Shown: positions 7,922-16,485, counted from the stretch's first letter. The stretch: DNA of 64,000 nt from Pseudomonas sp. Q11 (GCF_024494355.1 NZ_JAKNQY010000027.1:1-64000), one strand, 5' to 3'. Translations and numbers: made by a program. Notes: generated by a model not told the origin, from the letters alone.

Positions 7922-10333
7922 TCAGGCCGATACTCTGCAGTCAATCACCAGCGGAACTTTGCCGCTGTGTTTGTTATGTTCGAAACTTGCCGCCGGACAG
8001 GATTGAATATCCAGTACGAGCATTTCTGACTCCACCAGCGTGGACAGCAGTTCGAGGCCCATGACGTTGCGCCGAACCGTTTGTGCATCGCCATCGGCGC
8101 GAATCAGCAGGCGTTCGCAGCCGCTGCTGTGGTAATCAAGCACGATTTGAATAGCTGTTTGTGCCTGTTCGGCCAGCTCGTAGGTATTGATTAAGTACGT
8201 CACGATGCGTATCAGGGAGCCGTGGCGCTGGCGCAATTCGAACCGGGGTGACTCCAGGCCGCAGGGGCAAGGCTCGGGAAGCCAGCGCCCACAATCGCCG
8301 ACTTCATAACGGTGAAGGGGTTGCGCATGGCGTATGCGAGACGTGAACAGCAACCGTCCGGTTTCCCCCGGGTCGACCGGAGCATCCTGTTCCAGCTGGA
8401 CGATCTCCAAGTGTTGAATGTCTTCCATGAGATGGAAAACACCGTCGCCGCTGGCAGTGCAGGCATGGCCAAGGGGGCCCGCGTCGACACTGCCGTAGAT
8501 GGCTGAACGGATACTTGTGGCGCCGCAGTCCTGAAGCAATTGACGGCAGCCTTGCCCCAGGCGCTCGCCGCCCAGCATGACTTTGCGCACACCGCCGTAG
8601 CTTTGAAGGGTTGTTCGCTGGCTGGAAAACAGGCGCTGCAAGGTACTTGGCATGCCGACCAGGGTGTTGACCTTGTGGGCGACGATCATCCGTGCGATCT
8701 CTTCAAAGTCCACGTCTGACGTAGCGCCCATGGGGTAATGCACAACATTCATGTGCTCCAGTATCTTCGAGAAACTGAAGAAACCGCCGTAGAGATTGCC
8801 ACCATAAAACAGATTCATGACCCGATCTTTCGCCGGATCCAGGCCGGCTGCGCGTAGTCCATCGGCGGCGGCGCGCATGTGGCGATCAAAATCGCGGTAA
8901 CTGTAGGGCGACAGCACCGGTGCGCCGCTGCTACCACCTGAGCGGAAGAACAACTGTGCCTGGGGTGCGGCAGGCAGCGCCAGGAATGCCGCTTTGTCCA
9001 TGATCGGCGTCGAGGGCGAAATGGGCATTGTTGCCGGCGGTGCGTCCAGTGTCACACGATGAGTTGCGACCTCGGATTCAAGACCGACCGACACTCGGCG
9101 ACTCAATCGTTGCAGCGCGTAGACACCGTCATGAGGCTCGCCGTCGTAGCCTTGCTGGATGTCTGCGGTTGCCGAGAGGCGGGTCACGCCGGCGGCTAAT
9201 ACGCGACGCGCCAGTTCAGGTGCCCGTTCCGGCTCACAGATCAGCACGCAACTCTGCAAAACGTTACGCCAGGGCAGCAGGGTTGCGGTGATCAGCCCAT
9301 GGGGTACCGGCCGTAACAAAAGTGTGCGAAACAGCGGCGATGGCAACAGGTCGCGGTGATGCTCCCAAACAATGCGCCAGCCGTGTCCTTCCCAAATCTG
9401 GCCGGTTTGTTCCGCAAAGCTATGGTCAAGTCGGGCAAGTGCCGTGCGGGTGGTGATTTCACACGCTTCGGCTGCAGTGGTTTGCAACGCCGGCCATTGC
9501 CCGGTCCGTCGTTCGAAGGCGGCGGCCAGGGCGTTACCCAGTGCCTGCATCTGAGCCGGTTCGTCGCTGTCCACCAACAGCCATTGGGGGCTGGAGCAGG
9601 CTTGCTGATCGAGGCGACAGACCTCGTCCACCAGACTGTCCAGCGCCTGCGTGCTGGCGGCCTGTGGCGTGACATAAGCGAAGCTGATGCGATGCCCCCA
9701 ATCGATCCAGCGGCAGCCGCTTGGAATTTGTTCGCGCATGGCCTTGAGTGCGGTCTCGCCACCCCAGGCGCTGACGCCTTGGGCCATTGCGAAGAGACGC
9801 CGGCACTCGTGGTAGGGCGCTGGCAGCACCGCAACGTAATCGCGCAACTGGCCACTTGGGTCGCAATTTAGAAACGCCGCTAGCACCTGCGCTGTAAGGT
9901 TTGCATCGCGTGTACTGGGTCGCAGCCAGTTGACGTTGCCCGCCAGCAGGCTTTCCAGCGCCGCGAAAAACCCCAGCAACGGTGCGTTGCCAGGGGTGAC
10001 ATGCACCACCAGCCCCAGGGGTTGCCAGCTTTCGAAAGGGCCATCGCAATAGTCGATTCGGCGCAACGAACGCGCGTCCGCCCCCAGCTCCCGTTCAAGT
10101 TTGCGGCTCAAGTGCCTGCGTTCGCAGAAGGTAATCAGCGCTTGGCGCTGCTCATCGTCCAGAAACGGAATTTGTGCTGCGTCCCGCAGCGTCTGTGCGA
10201 ACGCCTGCGCACAATCGAGCACCCTATCGCTGGGCGGCGGTGCGCCCAGAAGCGTGGGCAGTTGCGTCTGCAAGCGTTCAAGGGCTGCGTCGAGTGGCAG
10301 CTCAGCGTGCAATTGGCCGTTGATGAGATACAT
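7922..10333 (-). CDS. Fused LuxC-type acyl-CoA reductase and PaaK-like ligase
   Basis: An 803-residue two-domain protein. Residues ~1-430 match the LuxC acyl-CoA/acyl-protein reductase family: PLGLVVHVTPGNAP (~105-118), a nucleotide-binding strand near 190 (SAWGG) and the nucleophile block LDQQACSSPQ placing Cys246 as the thioester cysteine. Residues ~440-800 form an adenylate-forming ligase domain with loop FFRSGGSSGAP (462-472), NLFYGGNLYGG (507-517), VMLGGE and the YGSVDAGP adenylate block. LuxC reduces an activated acyl group with NADPH to an aldehyde; the ligase half could load that acyl group. A strong AAGGAG site lies before the ATG, one base from the end of the LuxE gene. I do not know this fusion from the light-emitting lux operons. 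Confidence 0.87.
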   Translation of the reverse strand: MYLINGQLHAELPLDAALERLQTQLPTLLGAPPPSDRVLDCAQAFAQTLRDAAQIPFLDDEQRQALITFCERRHLSRKLERELGADARSLRRIDYCDGPFESWQPLGLVVHVTPGNAPLLGFFAALESLLAGNVNWLRPSTRDANLTAQVLAAFLNCDPSGQLRDYVAVLPAPYHECRRLFAMAQGVSAWGGETALKAMREQIPSGCRWIDWGHRISFAYVTPQAASTQALDSLVDEVCRLDQQACSSPQWLLVDSDEPAQMQALGNALAAAFERRTGQWPALQTTAAEACEITTRTALARLDHSFAEQTGQIWEGHGWRIVWEHHRDLLPSPLFRTLLLRPVPHGLITATLLPWRNVLQSCVLICEPERAPELARRVLAAGVTRLSATADIQQGYDGEPHDGVYALQRLSRRVSVGLESEVATHRVTLDAPPATMPISPSTPIMDKAAFLALPAAPQAQLFFRSGGSSGAPVLSPYSYRDFDRHMRAAADGLRAAGLDPAKDRVMNLFYGGNLYGGFFSFSKILEHMNVVHYPMGATSDVDFEEIARMIVAHKVNTLVGMPSTLQRLFSSQRTTLQSYGGVRKVMLGGERLGQGCRQLLQDCGATSIRSAIYGSVDAGPLGHACTASGDGVFHLMEDIQHLEIVQLEQDAPVDPGETGRLLFTSRIRHAQPLHRYEVGDCGRWLPEPCPCGLESPRFELRQRHGSLIRIVTYLINTYELAEQAQTAIQIVLDYHSSGCERLLIRADGDAQTVRRNVMGLELLSTLVESEMLVLDIQSCPAASFEHNKHSGKVPLVIDCRVSA

Positions 10334-10334
10334 A

Positions 10335-11462
10335 TCAATTCTCCTTGATCATTTCGGCGGCGGCCATGGCGCAGCTTCGGCTGGCGCTGGTGCCGGCCCG
10401 ACCGTGCAGTTCGAACCATTGAGTGTTCAAGCCGCACTCACAATTGGCCGGATGCAGGGTTGCCAGGTCGCTCATCACCACGGCATGGGCGGGACTGGAA
10501 GAGATGTAAGGCGAGACGAATGACAACAATCCCGCTTCGCCGAAGGGCTGGACGCTGAAATTCGAGGGGTGACGAACGAAAGCTTTCGAATAGACCGGTA
10601 CATGAAACCTGTGGTGCGCACATTCGATGTACGGCACTGCGTGCTCAACTGCACCGTAACCGTCGCGGCAGCGGTGGGCCTCAATGCCCAGTTGCCGGGT
10701 GATGTGCTCATAGACCTCGTGGCGGGGGATCTCTTGGGCGGCCTGTTTTTTCCAGCCGCCTCCCAGAAACACCAGGGAGTCGGGGGCAAGCTTGAGGTTC
10801 GGCGTTGCGGTTTCGCGCATGCGCTCAAGTGCATGACAGAGCAGCGCCGGGAAGCCGAAAATCCTCACCGGCAAGCCTTCCTCGGCGAAATCCTGAAGGG
10901 CCCGGATCGCGCCAAAGACATCGAATTCATGACCTTTTCCGGTGCGCCGCAGCGCATGGAAAACCTGATTGACCGGCGCGAAGCTGCATAAGAACTGGTC
11001 CGTATGGGCGGTGCCGACGCGATTGACCTTCTCGGGTTCGTGACTGAACAACAGGTAGTTGCAGGGCGAGTCCGGTGTGGACCAGCCGTAATGCTCAAAG
11101 ATGCGCGCCACCATGCCCTGGGCCGCTGCCATGCTGCGTTCGTCATAGCGCATGCGGCTTTTCTGGCCGCTGGTGCCGGAGGATGTCAGCTCCAGCGCGT
11201 TCTCGCCCGTGGGGCTGAGCAGCAAGCGCTGTTTGAAGTAGTTGGCGTAGATGGGCGGCAAGCGCGACCAGTCAGTCAAGTGCTCCAGGTCCTCGGCAGC
11301 CAGGCCGTTGGCATTGAGCCAGTGTTCGTAGCCGGGGGTGTGGTGGCAATGGAACAGGCTGATCTGGGCCATGGCCCGATCAAACAGACCAGGAGGTACT
11401 GAGTCGGGATCGTAAGGCTGCGCCAATGCGCACAGCGCATCGGCGTGGGGGAAATGAATCAT
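10335..11462 (-). CDS. LuxE-type acyl-protein synthetase
   Basis: A 375-residue homologue of LuxE, the fatty acyl-protein synthetase that adenylates an acid with ATP and carries it as a cysteine thioester before handing it to LuxC. The ATP loop is LELTSSGTSGQKSR (~residue 110). Conserved blocks FLGGGWKKQ and the DGYGAVEH adenylate motif follow. Near the C-terminus, SRSCAM puts a cysteine at residue 364, the position I recall for the acylated cysteine of Photobacterium LuxE. It lies directly upstream of the LuxC-type reductase and 27 bases after the MFS gene. No luxA, luxB or luxD homologue is in the window, so a light-emitting role is unlikely. Confidence 0.88.
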   Translation of the reverse strand: MIHFPHADALCALAQPYDPDSVPPGLFDRAMAQISLFHCHHTPGYEHWLNANGLAAEDLEHLTDWSRLPPIYANYFKQRLLLSPTGENALELTSSGTSGQKSRMRYDERSMAAAQGMVARIFEHYGWSTPDSPCNYLLFSHEPEKVNRVGTAHTDQFLCSFAPVNQVFHALRRTGKGHEFDVFGAIRALQDFAEEGLPVRIFGFPALLCHALERMRETATPNLKLAPDSLVFLGGGWKKQAAQEIPRHEVYEHITRQLGIEAHRCRDGYGAVEHAVPYIECAHHRFHVPVYSKAFVRHPSNFSVQPFGEAGLLSFVSPYISSSPAHAVVMSDLATLHPANCECGLNTQWFELHGRAGTSASRSCAMAAAEMIKEN

Positions 11463-11489
11463 GGGTAACGTTCCTCAGGGAGGGGATTT

Positions 11490-12725
11490 TCAGACGTGAG
11501 CGGGCGGTCGCGACAGGAACAGGCGCAACGCCACAAGGCAACTGAGCCCGGCAACGCCGACCATCAAGGCAAAGGCGTTCAGGCTCGTTCCGGCGCCCAG
11601 TAGCGCAAGCAGCGAGCCGGCTGCGCTCATCACGGCGATGGAAATCATCCCGACCATGGCCGAGACCAGCCCTTTGCTGTCGTCGCTGGCGAACAGGGCC
11701 AATCGATACAATGCCGCATTGCCCATGCCGAGCCCCAGGGCATAGAGCGCCAGGCCGCTGACCAGCGCGGGTAGACACAGGTTGAACTGGCTGGCAATCA
11801 CCAGTGCGATGAGGCCGGTAGACAAGGGCCACAGGCTGTAGCGCAATACCCCGCGCACGCCCAGCCGCTCCACCAGGCGGTTCAGCAGGAGATTGCCAAG
11901 GATCACGGCCGAGAACACCGGGATCTGCCACAGGCCGTACACCAAGGGCGACAGGCCCTGACCCTGGATCAGTAGCAGCGGGGACAGGCCGATCCAGGCA
12001 ATCAGCGGCAGGCTCATCAGCCCCAGCGCCACGCAGGCGGCCATGAATCCGGCATGACTCAGCAGCGCGCCATACCGCCCGATGAGCGTGCGCAGCTCGA
12101 ACGATTCCAGCGCAGGCTGCCTGGCGTTGGGGGTTGCCAGGGCAGGGTTTCGGGGCATGAACGCCCATAAGGCCAACCAGCTCACTGCGCCAAGGCCCGC
12201 CAGCAGCACAAACAGCTCGCGCCAGGACAGCCATTGCAGCAGCAACCCACCCAGCAGCGGCCCCAGCAAGGGTGAGAGGAGCGCGAGGTTGCCCAGCAAC
12301 GCCATGACTTTCACGGCGTTCGATTCGTTGAAGACTTCCTGTATGGCGGGGTAACTGACCGCAATCACGAAGCCCAGGCCCATACCCTGGATCAGACGAA
12401 GCCCATTGAATCCCTGCATATGGGTGACCAGAGTGATCGCCGCGCACGCCAACACAAAGCCGGCACACCCGGCGAGCATGAATGAGCGACGTCCATAGCG
12501 ATCCGACAGTGGACCGATCAGCCACGGCAGCAAGACGCCGCCCAATAGGTACAGATTGAAGGCGTAGGGAATTTGATCTGCGGGCGCATTCAGTTCCTGG
12601 GTCACCGTGAGCATGGCGGGCATGACCAGGTCGCTGGCCATGTAAGTCAATAGTTCGAAAAGAGCGATAGCCAGGCAAAAGCCTGTCAATCGTATTGGCG
12701 AAAGAGTTGTCAGCAAGTTTTGCAT
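11490..12725 (-). CDS. MFS transporter, MdfA/Bcr-like, first gene of lux-like operon
   Basis: A 411-residue inner-membrane drug/metabolite:proton antiporter with 12 predicted hydrophobic segments. The N-terminal helix contains ALFELLTYMASDLVMPAM, typical of the MdfA/Bcr drug-efflux group, and the loop between helices 2 and 3 has the MFS signature GPLSDRYGRRSFM. The start at 12725 follows a GGAA site; frame upstream to 12875 is poor. As first gene of the LuxE/LuxC/ligase/GNAT operon it most likely exports the pathway product or protects the producer. Substrate unknown. Confidence 0.88.
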   Translation of the reverse strand: MQNLLTTLSPIRLTGFCLAIALFELLTYMASDLVMPAMLTVTQELNAPADQIPYAFNLYLLGGVLLPWLIGPLSDRYGRRSFMLAGCAGFVLACAAITLVTHMQGFNGLRLIQGMGLGFVIAVSYPAIQEVFNESNAVKVMALLGNLALLSPLLGPLLGGLLLQWLSWRELFVLLAGLGAVSWLALWAFMPRNPALATPNARQPALESFELRTLIGRYGALLSHAGFMAACVALGLMSLPLIAWIGLSPLLLIQGQGLSPLVYGLWQIPVFSAVILGNLLLNRLVERLGVRGVLRYSLWPLSTGLIALVIASQFNLCLPALVSGLALYALGLGMGNAALYRLALFASDDSKGLVSAMVGMISIAVMSAAGSLLALLGAGTSLNAFALMVGVAGLSCLVALRLFLSRPPAHV

Positions 12726-12854
12726 GATTTCCAACGTTAATTTTCGGTAAGGAGGTAAGCGCCTCTTATTCGAGAATACGTTGGTGAAACTAAGGGTCGA
12801 AAGAAGCCTTTCCCTTTGTTTATGAGGGAAGTGTGAGTTAAATCTGTAAGAAAG

Positions 12855-12875
12855 ATGTCCGCTAGGGGCGGACAT
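12855..12875. promoter_or_regulatory. Palindrome upstream of lux-like operon
   Basis: A perfect 8-base inverted repeat (ATGTCCGC, five-base loop, GCGGACAT) stands 130 bases upstream of the MFS start codon. It could be an operator for the five-gene operon or the hairpin of a terminator. No T-run of useful length follows on either strand, so an operator is somewhat more likely. No regulator gene is adjacent to the operon. Confidence 0.4.
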
Positions 12876-12955
12876 TTGTTCGTGATGTGACTCATTAATC
12901 TGATAGGTGTCAGTTCACCAATGCGCAGGCGCCTCAGGTCTAAAGCGGGAAGTCC

Positions 12956-13093
12956 CTAGCGGTGCATGTCCAAACCTGGGCCGCCACGGTGTTCATGATG
13001 GTCCCCGTGACCGCGGTCATGTGGGAAGAAGAGGCAACCATCCAGGGTCAGGATGGACAACAGGGGAAGCAGCAGGGTTATACGTCGAAACAT
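12956..13093 (-). CDS. Small putative lipoprotein (45 aa)
   Basis: A 45-residue protein beginning MFRRITLLLPLLSIL, with a lipobox-like LDGC placing the lipidated cysteine near residue 20. It is followed by a short tail rich in His, Gly and Asp (HDRGHGDHHEHRGG). The coding pattern and signal sequence support a real gene; function is unknown. The His-rich tail could bind metal, which is inference. Confidence 0.6.
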   Translation of the reverse strand: MFRRITLLLPLLSILTLDGCLFFPHDRGHGDHHEHRGGPGLDMHR

Positions 13094-13242
13094 ACAGAAT
13101 TCCTCATGATAAACACCTCGGTTGCGCGAATACGCCCCTTCGGCTGTACCATGAGACCCCGTCTGCCGCCCGCCATCCCCAAAACACGGTATGAGCCTGG
13201 CAAGCATTCGGATACAGAACGGATACATTCAGGAAGTTGGCA

Positions 13243-13431
13243 ATGACTCAATCGCAACGTTTGAAATACTCGATTCTGGTGGTCCTCGTCGTCCTGGCGA
13301 TCATGCTGGGACTGTCCTGGATGCAGAACAACGGGATGATCAGCGAGAAGCTGTTTCAATACATCGCCATTGCCGTGGCGGTCATCGTGGTAGTGATCAA
13401 CGGAGTGATGCGGCGCAAGGTCAAGCCTTGA
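13243..13431 (+). CDS. Small two-helix membrane protein (62 aa)
   Basis: A 62-residue protein with two hydrophobic helices (YSILVVLVVLAIMLGLSW and YIAIAVAVIVVVING) separated by a short polar turn and ending in a basic tail RRKVKP. The ATG at 13243 is preceded six bases upstream by AGGAAG, so it is preferred to a TTG two codons earlier. It is probably an inner-membrane protein with both ends in the cytoplasm. No known family recognised. Confidence 0.7.
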   Translation: MTQSQRLKYSILVVLVVLAIMLGLSWMQNNGMISEKLFQYIAIAVAVIVVVINGVMRRKVKP

Positions 13432-13440
13432 GCGCCAGCG

Positions 13441-13821
13441 TCACCCCCTGGCCTCGAGTACGTCCATGGCCTTGCGGTGCAGGCTGTAGCTTTTATCGGG
13501 ATTGAGGGTGACGACACCCTCGCTGCACAGGCGCTTCAACACCTCGCGCACGCTGAGGAAGGACAACGGAATGTCCAGCCCCAGCAATTGACTGTGTACA
13601 CCCCGTACGCCCAGGCTGCGGTTTTCATCGGCGGCCTTGAGCAATGCATCGATGATTTTGAGGCGAATCAGGCTGGTCCTGAGACCGAAGCTCTTGAGCA
13701 AAAGCCTGATATGTTCATTGCTGCCTCGTTCTGCCGGCCTGTCAAACACGTTGTTGGTGGCTGTCGCCGGGACGCCGGTTAGCCTGGGCTTACCCTCCAT
13801 GGGCAGATGCGCGTCATGCAT
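13441..13821 (-). CDS. Fur-like winged-helix regulator
   Basis: A 126-residue protein that reads like the DNA-binding half of a Fur-family regulator: LLLKSFGLRTSLIRLKIIDALL then a recognition-helix-like LSVREVLKRLCSEGVVTL. The His/Cys metal-binding dimerisation domain of true Fur is missing; only a short tail follows the wing. Similar short proteins are annotated in Pseudomonas as Fe/Zn uptake regulation-like, so metal sensing is doubtful. It is convergent with the small membrane-protein gene. Confidence 0.6.
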   Translation of the reverse strand: MHDAHLPMEGKPRLTGVPATATNNVFDRPAERGSNEHIRLLLKSFGLRTSLIRLKIIDALLKAADENRSLGVRGVHSQLLGLDIPLSFLSVREVLKRLCSEGVVTLNPDKSYSLHRKAMDVLEARG

Positions 13822-13968
13822 GTGGAAACTCCTTACCAGCCTGATTAGAAAAGATCACGGGATACTCTCCTGTAATAGGACGAACGAACGTGGCCAATCA
13901 TGAAGGCGATAAGCTGAAAAATTTGCCTGGATATGATCAAACCCCGTAGTCAGGCGGTTGCCAGGCGA

Positions 13969-13992
13969 TTAATTTTTTTTCATCCGGTTCGT
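13969..13992 (+). promoter_or_regulatory. Possible PvdS-type promoter before pvdQ
   Basis: The sequence TTAAT-N16-CGT lies about 120 bases upstream of the acylase start. It differs by one base from the TAAAT-N16-CGT pattern recognised by the iron-starvation sigma factor PvdS. The flanking bases do not extend the match, so this is a weak candidate only. Confidence 0.3.
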
Positions 13993-14113
13993 TTTCAAGG
14001 GAGGCACATTCCGGTCAGGCACGCGGTATGTGCGTTCCCAGGCCGGGCCAAGTGTTTTTTACTGCCTTAGCGGTAGCCGTCCTGGTTTTGAAAGTTTTCG
14101 ATCAGGAGTGAAC

Positions 14114-16468
14114 GTGAGAATGTCCGGGCAGTTATCGAGGTTTTGCCTTGCAGGCGTGTTTTTAGGGATGAGCCTGGGGCTCAGCTCCGTTGCCAGCGCT
14201 CAAGGCGATGGAGAACTGGCCAGCGCCGAAATCCGTCGCACCAGTTTCGGCGTGCCACATATCCGGGCTCAAGATGAGCGCGGGTTGGGTTATGGCATCG
14301 GGTATGCGTACGCTCAGGATAATTTATGCCTGCTGGCCAATGAGATTGTCACGGTCAATGGCCAGCGCTCGCGTTACTTCGGCCCGGAGCAGGTCACGCT
14401 CGAACAGCGGGGGAACCGTGTCAGCGATTTGTTTTTCAGCTGGCTCAACACGCCGCAAGCTGTCTCTGGTTTCTGGCAAGCCCAGACGCCTCAAGTACAG
14501 CAACTGGTCCAAGGCTATGTGGCGGGTTACAACCGCGCGCTGGCTGAACGCAAAGCCACGGGCCTGCCCGAACAATGCGCAAGCGAGTGGGTGCGGCCGA
14601 TCACGACGTTGGACCTGATCAAACTGACTCGTCGACTGTTGGTGGAAGGTGGCGTTGGCCAGTTCGCTGAAGCTCTGGCGGGTGCGCAGCCGCCTCAGGC
14701 GACGGCGGTCGCTGGCGCCCTGAGGTCCGATTTTGCAGTCGCAGCAACCCGGCAGCAGCGTTTCGCCCTGGAGCGCGGCAGTAACGCGGTCGCCATCGGC
14801 AGTGAACGCTCCTTCAACGGGCGTGGGATGTTACTGGCGAACCCGCATTTCCCATGGCTGGGGGGCATGCGTTTTTACCAGATGCACCTGACCATCCCCG
14901 GCAAGCTGGATGTGATGGGCGCTGCCTTGCCAGGGCTGCCGCTGATCAACATCGGCTTCAGCCAACACCTGGCCTGGACCCACACCGTCGACACCTCCAA
15001 ACATTTCACTCTGCACCGTCTGCAACTCGACCCAAAAGACCCGACTCGCTACCTGCTCGATGGTCAATCCGTACCGATGAGCCAACAGACGATCGCGGTG
15101 GACATCAAACAACCCGATGGTCAGGTGAAGGCAGTTTCGCGGGTGGTCTACGGCTCGCAGTTCGGCCCGATCGTGCAATGGCCTGGCCGTCTGGACTGGG
15201 ATGACAAGTTCGCCTACAGCCTGCGCGATGCGAACCTGGAAAATGATCGGGTGCTGGCCCAGTGGTACGCCATGAACAAGGCCGTCACCCTCAAGGATTT
15301 GCAGAATGCGGTCCATAAGATTCAGGGCATTCCATGGGTCAACACCCTGGCGGTGGACGATCAGGGGCAAAGCCTCTACATGAATGTGTCGGTGGTGCCA
15401 AATGTTGACGCCGACAAGTTGGCCCGCTGCAGCGACCCTCGGGCAGGGCTGCAACTCATCGTACTGGACGGCTCGCGTGGCGAATGCGCCTGGGACATCG
15501 ATCCCGCGGCCGTGCAGAAAGGCATTTATCCCGCCGACAAGCTACCGCAGTTGTTGCGCCGCGATTATGTGCAAAACTCCAACGATTCGGCCTGGATGGT
15601 CAACCCCGCACAACCGTTGTCCGGTTATTCGCCCGTGATCAGCCAGCAGGACCAGCCGTTGGGCCTGCGGGCGCGTTTTGCCCTGCAACGGCTGGGACAA
15701 CTGGCCAAGGACGGGCCGGTAAAGGTCGGTGACTTGCAGCGCATGGTCATGGACGACCAGGTCTACCTTGCTGATCAGGTGATGCCGGACCTGCTTGGCT
15801 TTTGTGCCGGTGACTTGGGGGGCGATGCCGTGGCATTGACCCAGGTGTGCAACGGCCTCAAGACCTGGGACCGAACAGCCGGTCTGAACAGCGGATTGGG
15901 CTTCATTCATTTCCAGCACATTATGGAGCAGGTGCAGGGTGTGCCTGATGTGTGGCGTGTCCCGTTCGATCCGCGAGACCCGCGACATACTCCACGCGGC
16001 TTGGCGATTGAGCGTGCCCCGGTGCATAAGGCTGTGCGTCAGGCCATGCTGGCCTCGCAGGCCTCTGTGAAGGCAGCCGGATTGCCGAAGGGCAGTCGCT
16101 GGCAAGATGTTCAGGTTGCCAGCAGTGGCAGCCGGCAGACGCCAATCCACGGCGGCTCCGGAGAGCTGGGAATCTATAACGCGATCCAGAGCGTGCCGGG
16201 TGCCAACGGCAAGCGGGAGGTGGTCAGCGGCACCAGCTACCTGCAAGTGGTGACGTTTGACGGCAAAGGACCCCAGGCTCAAGGTCTGTTGGCATTTTCC
16301 ATTTCCAGCGACCCTGCATCGCCGTATTCGGCAGATCAGACCCAGGCATTTTCGAAGAAGCAATGGAGTGCGCTGCCATTCACCGAGCAGCAGATCAAAG
16401 CCGATCGGCACTATCAGGCAGTGATCATCCGTGAGGGTGATGAGGCGGGCAGGGTGGTCGCGCAATAA
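14114..16468 (+). CDS. pvdQ: Pyoverdine maturation acylase PvdQ
   Basis: An Ntn-hydrolase of the penicillin acylase family, translated as an inactive precursor that self-cleaves into two chains in the periplasm. Long stretches match PvdQ as I recall it from P. aeruginosa: GVPHIRAQDERGLGYGIGYAYA, RRLLVEGGVGQFA, PHFPWLGGMRFYQMHLTIPG, THTVDTSKHFTL and QNSNDSAW. The self-processing nucleophile is the Ser in ERGSNAVAIG (residue 223 from this start). PvdQ removes the fatty-acyl chain from the pyoverdine precursor and can also cleave long-chain acyl-homoserine lactones. A signal peptide ends at VASAQ. The start is GTG 14114 after AGGAG, or ATG 14120. Confidence 0.9.
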   Translation: MRMSGQLSRFCLAGVFLGMSLGLSSVASAQGDGELASAEIRRTSFGVPHIRAQDERGLGYGIGYAYAQDNLCLLANEIVTVNGQRSRYFGPEQVTLEQRGNRVSDLFFSWLNTPQAVSGFWQAQTPQVQQLVQGYVAGYNRALAERKATGLPEQCASEWVRPITTLDLIKLTRRLLVEGGVGQFAEALAGAQPPQATAVAGALRSDFAVAATRQQRFALERGSNAVAIGSERSFNGRGMLLANPHFPWLGGMRFYQMHLTIPGKLDVMGAALPGLPLINIGFSQHLAWTHTVDTSKHFTLHRLQLDPKDPTRYLLDGQSVPMSQQTIAVDIKQPDGQVKAVSRVVYGSQFGPIVQWPGRLDWDDKFAYSLRDANLENDRVLAQWYAMNKAVTLKDLQNAVHKIQGIPWVNTLAVDDQGQSLYMNVSVVPNVDADKLARCSDPRAGLQLIVLDGSRGECAWDIDPAAVQKGIYPADKLPQLLRRDYVQNSNDSAWMVNPAQPLSGYSPVISQQDQPLGLRARFALQRLGQLAKDGPVKVGDLQRMVMDDQVYLADQVMPDLLGFCAGDLGGDAVALTQVCNGLKTWDRTAGLNSGLGFIHFQHIMEQVQGVPDVWRVPFDPRDPRHTPRGLAIERAPVHKAVRQAMLASQASVKAAGLPKGSRWQDVQVASSGSRQTPIHGGSGELGIYNAIQSVPGANGKREVVSGTSYLQVVTFDGKGPQAQGLLAFSISSDPASPYSADQTQAFSKKQWSALPFTEQQIKADRHYQAVIIREGDEAGRVVAQ

Positions 16469-16485
16469 TCGCTGGTGTTTTGCAC

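Noticed and set aside
5653..12725. A bioluminescence (lux) operon
   Set aside because: LuxC- and LuxE-type genes are present but luxA, luxB, luxD and luxG are absent, and the reductase is fused to a ligase not seen in light-emitting operons as I know them.
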